This document shows positions 1 to 4,875 of a stretch of DNA of 6,457 nt, in pieces. Each line of letters opens with the position of its first letter. Position 1 is the first letter of the stretch. A model generated the notes under the pieces. That model had not been told where the DNA came from, made no database searches, and saw only the letters and a program-made list of their open reading frames with translations. The stretch is from Lentisphaerota bacterium (GTDB lineage Bacteria; Verrucomicrobiota; Kiritimatiellia; RFP12; UBA1067): assembly GCA_022839525.1 (NCBI GenBank), contig JALHET010000117.1, positions 1 to 6,457 of the forward strand, read 5' to 3'. Both the position numbers and the translations under genes were made by a program.

Positions 1-1053
1 CTGGCCGGGCTCTACGACGAACTGCTTCCGAATTTTTCTTCGCGCCTGTTCAATGTCGGGTGCGACGAGACCTTTGACCTGCGCGGGAACGGGCGTTCGC
101 AGGCGCTCGTGCGGGAGAAGGGCGAGGGACGTGTCTATCTGGAGTTCCTCAGAAAGATTCACGGTCTGGTGACGTCGCGTGGGCGGAGGATGGCGTTCTG
201 GGGGGACATCATTCTCCGCCATCCGGAACTGGTCAACGAGTTGCCTCCCGGCGTGCTGGCGCTGGAGTGGGGGTACGAGGCCGATCATCCCTTTGACGCG
301 CACGGCGCCCTGTTCGCGGCTTCAGGCGTGCCGTTCTACGTCTGCCCCGGCACTTCGTCGTGGAACAGTCTGTCGGGCCGCACGGCGAATATGCTCGGGA
401 ACCTGCGCTCGGCGGCGGAGCAGGGCCTGCGGCACGGCGCGTGCGGGTATCTGGTCACCGACTGGGGCGATGGGGGGCACTGGCAGCCGTTGTGCGTCAG
501 CTACGCGGGTTTCCTGTACGGGGCGGCGGTGTCGTGGTGTGTGGCCGGCAACCGGGAGCTGCCGCTGGCTGAGGCGTTGGACGCGCATCTGGCGGAGGGG
601 TTCGGGCAGGTGTTGCTGGAACTGGGCGACGTTTACCGGCTGTGCGGCGCGCTGCGCGGGAACGGCACAGAACTGTTTCAGATCCTGTCGAAACCGCGCA
701 CGCGTCCGGTGGCGGCGGGGGTGACCCCTGAGACGCTGCGTGCCGTACTGGCGCGCGTAGAGGAGGCGGAGCGCCCAACGCTTAACGGTCAACGCTCAAC
801 GGTCAACGCTCAACGCTCAACACTAGGGCAGGAGGTGGAACAGGTGATCCGGATGTTGCGTGCGGCATGTCATCGCGGGTTGGCGTTGTTGGACGGCGGC
901 ATCGCTTGTCCGGCGACACGCCAGGCATTGGCTGCGGAGCTGGATGAGCTGGGCGCGGGGCACCGGAGGGTGTGGCGGTTGCGCAACCGCGAGGGCGGCC
1001 TGAATGACAGCCTGGCGCGGCTGTTGGGGATACGGGCCGAATATCTGCCCTGA
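1..1053 (+). CDS. Glycoside hydrolase family 20 (beta-N-acetylhexosaminidase-like), 5' end missing
   Basis: The reading frame is open from the first base and ends at TGA 1051-1053, so the gene starts upstream and 350 residues are visible. Seen: near the N-terminal edge the fragment reads LFNVGCDETFDL, with an Asp-Glu pair at visible residues 22-23. This matches the GH20 catalytic pair, in which Asp orients the substrate acetamido group and Glu is the acid/base. Further on are LEWGYEADHPF, a PGTSSWNSLSGR segment and a TDWGDGGHWQP segment, aromatic-rich loops of the kind that line a GH20 active site. The likely role is release of terminal N-acetylhexosamine from glycans. The usual HxGxDE motif reads NVGCDE, so its His is Asn. 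Residues 259-275 are encoded by a heptamer repeat array and probably form a linker before a helical C-terminal part (RLRNREGGLNDSLARL). No signal peptide can be judged because the N-terminus is absent. The family is fairly sure; the exact substrate is unknown. Confidence 0.8.
   Translation: MAGLYDELLPNFSSRLFNVGCDETFDLRGNGRSQALVREKGEGRVYLEFLRKIHGLVTSRGRRMAFWGDIILRHPELVNELPPGVLALEWGYEADHPFDAHGALFAASGVPFYVCPGTSSWNSLSGRTANMLGNLRSAAEQGLRHGACGYLVTDWGDGGHWQPLCVSYAGFLYGAAVSWCVAGNRELPLAEALDAHLAEGFGQVLLELGDVYRLCGALRGNGTELFQILSKPRTRPVAAGVTPETLRAVLARVEEAERPTLNGQRSTVNAQRSTLGQEVEQVIRMLRAACHRGLALLDGGIACPATRQALAAELDELGAGHRRVWRLRNREGGLNDSLARLLGIRAEYLP
776..824 (+). repeat. In-gene heptamer tandem array, consensus CAACGCT, 7 units
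   Basis: Seven consecutive 7-nt units are seen: CAACGCT, TAACGGT, CAACGCT, CAACGGT, CAACGCT, CAACGCT, CAACACT. The array lies inside the GH20 gene and is translated with a 7-residue period (QRSTVNA, QRSTLGQ), because three units make 21 nt. The same unit recurs in non-coding DNA at 1819-1839 and 1894-1928, so the repeat is not maintained by selection on this protein. It resembles in kind the heptanucleotide STRR repeats of cyanobacteria, but the sequence differs. Confidence 0.85.
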
Positions 1054-1087
1054 AAAAGCGCTTTAAATCGACAGCGCCATTTCCGAA

Positions 1088-1116
1088 TTGACAGGGTGTA
1101 GCCGAATGGATACACT
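1088..1116 (+). promoter_or_regulatory. Sigma70-type promoter of the toxin-antitoxin module
   Basis: A perfect -35 box TTGACA (1088-1093) is followed after exactly 17 nt by TACACT (1111-1116), four of six matches to TATAAT including the key T-A and final T. The predicted transcription start is near 1123. That start lies downstream of the first possible toxin ATG (1106), which would leave GTG 1124 at the very 5' end of the transcript. The -10 box overlaps a small inverted repeat, ACACT-N6-AGTGT (1112-1127), a plausible operator for autoregulation by the antitoxin. The boxes are seen; activity and operator role are inferred. Confidence 0.55.
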
Positions 1117-1414
1117 TTCGACAGTGTTTGAAATTCGCAAAACTGAGTAATTCTCGGTCTGGCTTGATGCATTGCGCGACATCAAAGCGCGTGCTCGGAT
1201 TCAGGCCCGTATTGAACGGTTGTCTCTAGGTAATGCGGGAGATGTTAAGCCGGTAGGTGCCGGTGTATCTGAACTCCGAATCGACTATGGATCTGGATAC
1301 CGTGTGTATTTCAAGAAGGTTGGACGTACAATTGTTGTTTTGCTTGTTGGCGGAGACAAAAGTTCACAAAAGTCGGATATTAAAACTGCGTTGACCCTGG
1401 CCGGAAACCTATAG
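1106..1414 (+). pseudogene. HigB/RelE-type toxin (phage-derived Gp49-like family), interrupted by an in-frame stop
   Basis: Reading from ATG 1106 gives MDTLSTVFEIRKTE, then TAA at 1148-1150, then FSVWLDALRDIKARARIQARIERL in the same frame, ending at TAG 1412-1414. Taken through the stop, the protein would be about 102 codons, the usual length for this family of ribosome-dependent mRNA interferase toxins. The FEIRKTExFSxWLxxLRDxxARARIxARIxRL start, the GDVKPVGxGVSELRIDYGxGYRVYF core and the C-terminal LLVGGDKSSQxxDIKxAL are all characteristic. The family usually has Glu, Gln or Lys at the stop position, each one base change from TAA. The only start after the stop is TTG 1172, which lacks a clear ribosome binding site and would drop the N-terminal strand and first helix. 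I therefore read it as a recently inactivated toxin. A sequencing error is the alternative. The stop codon overlaps the antitoxin's ribosome binding site, as expected for a coupled pair. Confidence 0.8.
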
Positions 1415-1423
1415 GAGAGTATT

Positions 1424-1735
1424 ATGGGCAAAACAAAGACATCACGATATGACGTGGCAGAACATCTCAGGACGCCAGAAGAAATGGCCGCCTATCTTGA
1501 GGCCTGTATGGAAGAGGCAAATGGAGATGCCGCGTTTGTCGCAAAAGCACTTGGCGATATTGCGCGTGCAAAAGGTATGGCGGCTGTGGCACGTGACGCT
1601 GGACTATCGCGGGAAAGCCTTTATAAGGCTCTTTCAGGTGATCGTATACCGGGGTTTGACACAATATTGAAAGTTGTAAGAGCACTGGGTATCAAATTAC
1701 ATGCATCAACGTTAGCCGAGGGGTCGTACACGTAA
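1424..1735 (+). CDS. HigA-type antitoxin, helix-turn-helix DNA-binding protein
   Basis: This 103-residue protein belongs to the addiction-module antidote family that partners the Gp49-like toxins. Its N-terminal half (YDVAEHLRTPEEMAAYLEACMEE) is the usual toxin-facing region. Residues about 50-91 form a helix-turn-helix (GMAAVARDAGLSRESLYKAL, then the recognition and dimer helices through ALGIKLH). It should bind and neutralise the toxin and repress the module's own promoter. The ATG is supported by an AGGAG Shine-Dalgarno at 1413-1417, six nt upstream, which overlaps the toxin stop codon. The gene is complete and shows no damage, unlike its toxin partner. Its codons are visibly more AT-rich than those of the GC-rich neighbours, fitting horizontal acquisition. 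If the toxin is dead, this protein may now act only as a repressor or may neutralise related toxins elsewhere. Confidence 0.88.
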   Translation: MGKTKTSRYDVAEHLRTPEEMAAYLEACMEEANGDAAFVAKALGDIARAKGMAAVARDAGLSRESLYKALSGDRIPGFDTILKVVRALGIKLHASTLAEGSYT

Positions 1736-1783
1736 ACAGCGAAGACGCCCGCGGAGCGGGAATAAACGGAGAAGGTAATTTCT

Positions 1784-1839
1784 TAAATTGAGGGTTGGAC
1801 ATTGAGAATCGGGGATTTAAACGCCCAACGCTGAACGCC
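1784..1839 (+). repeat. Degenerate 7-nt-periodic block, 8 units
   Basis: Split in sevens from 1784, the sequence reads TAAATTG, AGGGTTG, GACATTG, AGAATCG, GGGATTT, AAACGCC, CAACGCT, GAACGCC. The first units share a TTG-ending pattern. The last three match the CAACGCT family found at 776-824 and 1894-1928. The period is kept across the change of unit type, which suggests an old array that diverged in place. The last three units are clear; the first five are weaker. Confidence 0.6.
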
Positions 1840-1893
1840 CGAGTTATGGGCGAGCCCGCCGCTCGGCTGCTCCGCGAATGATCGAAGGGGGGG

Positions 1894-1928
1894 TAACGTT
1901 CAACGCGCAACGTTCAACGCTCAACGCT
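1894..1928 (+). repeat. Heptamer tandem array, consensus CAACGCT, 5 units, non-coding
   Basis: Five consecutive units are seen: TAACGTT, CAACGCG, CAACGTT, CAACGCT, CAACGCT. It is the same repeat, on the same strand, as the one translated within the GH20 gene about 1.1 kb upstream. No gene covers it. Confidence 0.8.
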
Positions 1929-1971
1929 GAAGTTATAGGACGAGACGGAACGGGCATCTTCATAATCGGAA

Positions 1972-2018
1972 TCTTCCCCCCAAAAAAAACAGATCGGGAT
2001 TTGACTCTGGGGGGAAGA
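1972..2018. repeat. 11-bp inverted repeat (poly-C / poly-G arms) at the zinc-ribbon gene promoter
   Basis: TCTTCCCCCCA at 1972-1982 is the exact reverse complement of TGGGGGGAAGA at 2008-2018. A 25-nt A-rich spacer separates the arms and contains the -35 box of the downstream promoter. The right arm lies between the -35 and -10 boxes, so it could be an operator or an extruded structure. It is not followed by a T-run on either strand, so I do not call it a terminator. Confidence 0.65.
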
Positions 2019-2029
2019 ACGGATAGACT
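2001..2029 (+). promoter_or_regulatory. Sigma70-type promoter of the zinc-ribbon gene
   Basis: TTGACT (2001-2006) and TAGACT (2024-2029) are separated by exactly 17 nt. The predicted start near 2036 leaves a leader of about 45 nt before the GTG start at 2081. The right arm of the 11-bp inverted repeat fills most of the spacer, so binding there would block transcription. The boxes are seen; the regulation is inferred. Confidence 0.55.
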
Positions 2030-2080
2030 ATTTTACCCGTACGTGATCTTTATCAGTTGTATCCGGAAGGAAGTGCCGCA

Positions 2081-2779
2081 GTGAGTGTCGTTCAACCGTT
2101 ACTCGACTTGCAGGAGATCGATGGCCGCATCCGAAACCTGCAGCAGGAAATCCGTGACATCCCGCAACGCAAAGCCCAGGAGCAGGAGCGCCTTTATGGT
2201 GCCCGTGAGGTCTTGGCCCGCGCGCAGGCGGAGTTGAAGAGTGCCCAGTTGAGGGTCAGCGAGGCGGAATTAGAGGTAAAAAGTCGCCGTGACAAGATCC
2301 AGTCGATCAAGCAGAACCAGGTCTTGCTCAAGACGAACAAAGAGTTCCAGATGTATAATCTCGAGATCGCCAAGATCGAGGGCGAGATTGACAGCTACGA
2401 GGCGCGCCAGCTGGTCGCGATGGACGACGTGATTCCCGTCAAGCACCGGGTCGGTGAAGCGGAGGCGAGGCTGAAGGAAGAGCAGGCGGCGGTGGACGCT
2501 TACGTGGCCGAGCTGGATGCGCGGCTCGCGGCGGTGAAGGAGGAATTGGCCGCTGCCGAGGACGAACGGGCGGAATCCGCGAAGAAGGTCAACCCTCAGT
2601 TCCTCCTGTATTACGAGCGGCTGCGTACCAAACGGTGGCCCGTGGTGGTGAGCCTGCAGCCGGACTGCGTGTGCAACGGCTGTCACTTGGTGCAGCCGCC
2701 CTCTGTGGGACAGATGGTGTGGCGGAACCAGGGGCTTGTGCCTTGCCAAATGTGCGGGCGGATCCTCTATAAGGCTTAG
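2081..2779 (+). CDS. Coiled-coil C4-type zinc-ribbon protein (COG1579 / DUF164 family)
   Basis: The product is 232 residues from GTG 2081. I chose this start because AAGGAAG (2067-2073) sits 7 nt upstream; an in-frame TTG at 2057 would add 8 residues but has no such site. Residues about 10-170 are a long charged coiled coil rich in Glu, Ala, Lys and Arg, with the family's TNKEFQ element at 85-90. Residues 196-225 form the C-terminal zinc ribbon, with paired cysteines C198-x2-C201 and C222-x2-C225, followed by GRILY. C196 is an extra nearby cysteine. The biochemical role of the family is not firmly established; a nucleic-acid-linked role is often supposed. It ends in its own terminator, and rnpB follows directly. 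From memory, this gene lies next to rnpB and Nif3 genes in several phyla, and both are present here. The family call is secure; the function is not. Confidence 0.9.
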   Translation: MSVVQPLLDLQEIDGRIRNLQQEIRDIPQRKAQEQERLYGAREVLARAQAELKSAQLRVSEAELEVKSRRDKIQSIKQNQVLLKTNKEFQMYNLEIAKIEGEIDSYEARQLVAMDDVIPVKHRVGEAEARLKEEQAAVDAYVAELDARLAAVKEELAAAEDERAESAKKVNPQFLLYYERLRTKRWPVVVSLQPDCVCNGCHLVQPPSVGQMVWRNQGLVPCQMCGRILYKA

Positions 2780-2783
2780 TGGG

Positions 2784-2808
2784 GCTCCTTTTCCAAAGGG
2801 GCTTTTTT
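2784..2808 (+). terminator. Intrinsic terminator of the zinc-ribbon gene
   Basis: GCTCCTTT (2784-2791) pairs with AAAGGGGC (2795-2802), giving an 8-bp stem with one G-T pair and a three-base loop. Six T residues (2803-2808) follow directly. It begins 4 nt after the stop codon and insulates rnpB from readthrough. Confidence 0.85.
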
Positions 2809-2809
2809 G

Positions 2810-2838
2810 TTGCCGTGTTGCGGCATGAATTTTATTTT
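2810..2838 (+). promoter_or_regulatory. Possible rnpB promoter
   Basis: TTGCCG (2810-2815) and TATTTT (2833-2838) are 17 nt apart, placing a start near 2844-2846, inside the 5' strand of P1. Being squeezed between a terminator and rnpB supports a dedicated promoter here. The -35 match is poor and other alignments in this AT-rich stretch are possible. Confidence 0.35.
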
Positions 2839-3226
2839 GCGGTGGGTGTGAGGGGAGCGACCGGTCGCTCCTGCCTTGTGCAGGGGAGGAAAGTCCGGAC
2901 TCCGCAGGGCGAGAGGTCCGGCCGTTAAGGCCGGAGGGGCGCCGCCAGAACGGCGTTGACGGAAAGTGCCGCAGAAAACAGACCGCCCGGCGTTCGCGCC
3001 GGGTAAGGGTGAAAAGGTGGTGTAAGAGACCACCGGGCAGGCGTGAGAGCGCCGCCGCAGGGCAAACCCCCTCTGGAGCAAGATCAAATAGGGGACTCGA
3101 GATGTTGCCCGTGTCGTTCCGGTTCGCCGGATAGGGTCCCGGGTAGATTGCTCAGATGAATGACCGGAGCCGCCTTTCGGGGCGGTGAACAGAATCCGGC
3201 TTATTCGCCCCCTTGCAACCGCCGCA
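2839..3226 (+). ncRNA. rnpB: RNase P RNA, bacterial class A
   Basis: This is the catalytic RNA that cleaves 5' leaders from pre-tRNAs with the RnpA protein. The conserved core elements occur in order: GAGGAAAGTCCGGACTCC (2886-2903), GAAAGTGCC...ACAGACCGCC (2962-2987), AAGGGTGAAAAGGTGG...AGAGACCACCG (P12 region), GGAGCAAGATCAAATAGGG (3075-3093), GGGTAGATTGCT (3141-3152) and ACAGAATCCGGCTTA (3189-3203). Bases 2839-2855 pair with 3209-3225 through 17 positions with one G-A mismatch, a long P1. It is followed by a seven-T run (3227-3233) that could end transcription. Two hairpins carry UUCG loops: CCGGCG-TTCG-CGCCGG, and TCCGG-TTCG-CCGGA (3118-3131). Where many class A RNAs have GAGGU in the L15 region, I read GAGAT at 3099-3103. 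The exact 5' end is uncertain by about 6 nt. No tRNA genes are in the window. Confidence 0.96.
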
Positions 3227-3246
3227 TTTTTTTCGGGGGATTCCCC

Positions 3247-4362
3247 TTACGGTTGGGCTAAGACCGCGTCGAGCAGCGCGGAGACGTCTTCCGGCGTGAC
3301 CGGGCGGGGATTGGCGGCGGTCGAGCCCGAGGCAAGGGTCTCGCGGACAAAGGCGTCGCGGTCGGAGACGGTTCCCCCCGCAAAGGGATTCTCTAGCGCC
3401 ATGGTGCCCAACCATGTGTTGACCAGGGTTTCGATCTCCAGCCCGTGGTGCGCCTTCAGCTCGTCGAGGTCGCGTTGGATCGCCGGGCGGTTGAAGGCGA
3501 GGCAGGCGGGCAGGCAGCAGGCGCAGGCGAGGCCGTGGGCGGCGTGGAAACGGACGCCGAGCGGATGGGCGAGGCCGTGGATCACGCCGAGGCGCGCGTG
3601 CGAAAGGGCGATCCCGGCGAGATAGCTGGCCTCCAGCATTTCGGCGGCCGCGTCGCTGTTGCCGCGGTAGAGCGGGAGCAGGGCGCGCGCGATGCGTGTC
3701 AGCGCCAGTTCCGAGAGCGCCCGCGTGAAGGGCGTGGCGTGGCGGCTGGTGTAAGACTCGAACGCCTGCACAAACGCGTCCAGGCCGGCGGCGGCCACCG
3801 TGGCGGGCGGGCAGCTTTTGAGCAGGCAGGTGTCGAGGAGCACCAGCCTGGGCATGTACGAGGGATGGCGGATGGATTGTTTGAGATTCCGCGCGGGATC
3901 GGTCAGCACGGCCACGACCGTGACTTCCGAGCCGGTGCCGGCGGTGGTCGGCGCGGCAATCAGCGGAAGCGCGGCAGGCGGGATCGCCGCGCCGTTTGTC
4001 TGATAGAAAGCGGTGTTCTCCGGCGCATCCGCGAGGCCAGCCGCGGCTTTGGCCAGGTCGATCACGCTTCCGCCGCCCACAGCGGCGACCCAGTCCGGAC
4101 GGTTTTCCTGAAGTTCCCCGCGCAGCGCGTCGACTGCGCCGACGGTCGGTTCGCCTCCCGCGTGGCACCAGGTGCGGATGCTCATGCCGAAGGGCGGCTC
4201 CGACAGGATGGCGTCCAGCATGCCGGAGCGTTGCAGCGAGCGGCCATACACGAGCAGGCCGCGCGTGCCAAAGGCCTCGGCCGCTTGTGTGAGGCCCAGG
4301 ACAGCGCCGGCCTTGGCGATGGTCTGTTGCGGCAGGAGCAGGGAGGCGGGAAGAAGGTTCAT
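3247..4362 (-). CDS. Iron-containing alcohol dehydrogenase family protein
   Basis: The product is 371 residues, typical of group III (Fe-ADH) NAD(P)-dependent alcohol dehydrogenases, which interconvert alcohols and aldehydes in the cytoplasm. The N-terminal dinucleotide-binding half has GGGSVIDLAKA (96-106) and APTTAGTGSEVT (137-148). The C-terminal helical half holds the metal site: D195 (LDAFVQA), H262 and H276 in IHGLAHPLGVRFHAAHG are present. The second canonical ligand, His in the DALTHA motif of FucO, is Gln here (Q199). I recall Gln at this position in other members, so metal choice may differ but inactivity is not implied. The ATG at 4362 has only a weak ribosome binding site. The cupin stop lies 57 nt upstream on the same strand, so co-transcription is likely. 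Downstream the gene converges on rnpB with no clear terminator. The substrate cannot be told from sequence. Confidence 0.9.
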   Translation of the reverse strand: MNLLPASLLLPQQTIAKAGAVLGLTQAAEAFGTRGLLVYGRSLQRSGMLDAILSEPPFGMSIRTWCHAGGEPTVGAVDALRGELQENRPDWVAAVGGGSVIDLAKAAAGLADAPENTAFYQTNGAAIPPAALPLIAAPTTAGTGSEVTVVAVLTDPARNLKQSIRHPSYMPRLVLLDTCLLKSCPPATVAAAGLDAFVQAFESYTSRHATPFTRALSELALTRIARALLPLYRGNSDAAAEMLEASYLAGIALSHARLGVIHGLAHPLGVRFHAAHGLACACCLPACLAFNRPAIQRDLDELKAHHGLEIETLVNTWLGTMALENPFAGGTVSDRDAFVRETLASGSTAANPRPVTPEDVSALLDAVLAQP

Positions 4363-4419
4363 AGAAGTTCTAACGTGCTGAAGTTCGTGAGTTCTGAAGC
4401 CGAATACGGAACCGCGCGG

Positions 4420-4767
4420 TCAATAGAGGACGATGACGGCGGCAATCACAAGCGGTTCGGTTCCGTTGTTCTCGATTCCGTGCGTACCGCCTTTGCCGGT
4501 GAGGATGGCGTCACCGGCGCTGATCGGCACCCATTCGCCGTTTTCTTGGATCAGGCCGCTACCGGAGAGCACGAGATAGAGTTCGTCCTCCGCCTCGTGG
4601 GTGTGGCTGCCGATCGAACTTCCCGGCGCGATGGTCATCCGGGTGCAGAGCCTGACTTTGGCACCGAAGGCCTCGGGTTTGAACCAGTGTTCCAAAGTGA
4701 CAGACCCTTTGCCGCCGCGCATGTTCGCGCGGATTTCCGTCTGCATGTCCGTGTTGCGTGTGATCAT
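4420..4767 (-). CDS. Small single-domain cupin protein
   Basis: The product is 115 residues, the size of a lone cupin barrel. Cupin motif 1 is SIGSHTHEAEDELYLVLSGSG, supplying candidate metal ligands H55, H57 and E62. Motif 2 is GDAILTGKGGTHGIEN, with H96 as the fourth ligand. All four ligands are present, so a metal-dependent enzyme or a sugar/small-molecule sensor is possible. Cupins of this size include isomerases, dioxygenases and binding proteins, and I cannot choose among them. The start at 4767 is preceded by GAGGAG (complement of 4773-4778), 5 nt away, a strong ribosome binding site. It is the first gene of the - strand pair with the alcohol dehydrogenase, suggesting that both act on the same small metabolite. 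There is no signal peptide or membrane segment. Confidence 0.88.
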   Translation of the reverse strand: MITRNTDMQTEIRANMRGGKGSVTLEHWFKPEAFGAKVRLCTRMTIAPGSSIGSHTHEAEDELYLVLSGSGLIQENGEWVPISAGDAILTGKGGTHGIENNGTEPLVIAAVIVLY

Positions 4768-4827
4768 AAGAACTCCTCAGGCGTGAGGTTGCAGGGCGTC
4801 TTGCGCCTCCCTCCAGATTCGGGTACC

Positions 4828-4856
4828 ATAATAACCGATGTGCCCGTGGTGTTCAA
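4828..4856 (-). promoter_or_regulatory. Promoter of the cupin / dehydrogenase pair in the divergent region
   Basis: On the - strand TTGAAC (complement of 4851-4856) and TATTAT (complement of 4828-4833) are 17 nt apart. The expected start near 4821 gives a leader of about 54 nt. On the + strand the same patch offers TTGCGC (4801-4806), 17 nt, TACCAT (4824-4829) as a weaker promoter for the Nif3 gene. The two -10 boxes overlap, so the divergent promoters would compete for polymerase. Confidence 0.5.
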
Positions 4857-4875
4857 ACCCCATTAGGACAGTGCG

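Larger units (their letters stand above)
1736..2080. other. Repeat-rich intergenic region between antitoxin and zinc-ribbon gene
   Basis: I see no convincing gene here. In order it contains: a short hairpin CCCGC-GGA-GCGGG (1748-1760) just past the antitoxin, without a T-run and so a weak terminator at best; a 7-nt-periodic block (1784-1839); a GC-rich patch with a small stem CGAGC-CCGCC-GCTCG (1851-1865); a second heptamer block (1894-1928); an 11-bp inverted repeat (1972-2018); and a promoter (2001-2029). CGCGGAGC at 1750-1757 is the exact reverse complement of GCTCCGCG at 1869-1876. AGTTAT followed by RGG and CGAG occurs after both heptamer blocks (from 1841 and 1931), suggesting that a composite unit was duplicated. 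Open frames across it are translations of the repeats. Confidence 0.7.

Noticed and set aside
1055..1064. AAAGCGCTTT palindrome after the GH20 stop as a terminator
   Set aside because: It has no loop and no following T-run, so it cannot form a terminator hairpin; the 10-bp match may be chance.
1750..1876. 8-bp inverted pair CGCGGAGC / GCTCCGCG as ends of a small mobile element
   Set aside because: The arms are short, no target duplication is visible and the GC-rich word is likely to recur by chance.
776..1928. Heptamer arrays as a CRISPR array
   Set aside because: Units are 7 nt with no spacers; there are no 24-40 nt repeats and no cas genes.
1878..2084. Small + strand open frame (68 codons)
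   Set aside because: It translates the heptamer array and the inverted repeat, has no ribosome binding site and overlaps the promoter of the next gene.
2776..3087. - strand open frame of 103 codons
   Set aside because: It lies across the zinc-ribbon gene terminator and the rnpB gene and has no protein-like features.
3152..4168. Long - strand frame of 338 codons
   Set aside because: It overlaps the dehydrogenase in another frame, is extremely Arg/Pro-rich and runs into rnpB.
4364..4399. GAAGTTC direct repeats before the dehydrogenase start as an operator
   Set aside because: There are only two exact 7-nt copies plus one partial copy, with irregular spacing, within a transcribed gap; too little to call.
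3445..4866. Long open frame of 473 codons on the + strand
   Set aside because: It is antisense to the alcohol dehydrogenase and cupin genes and has no recognisable motif; high GC leaves such frames open by chance.
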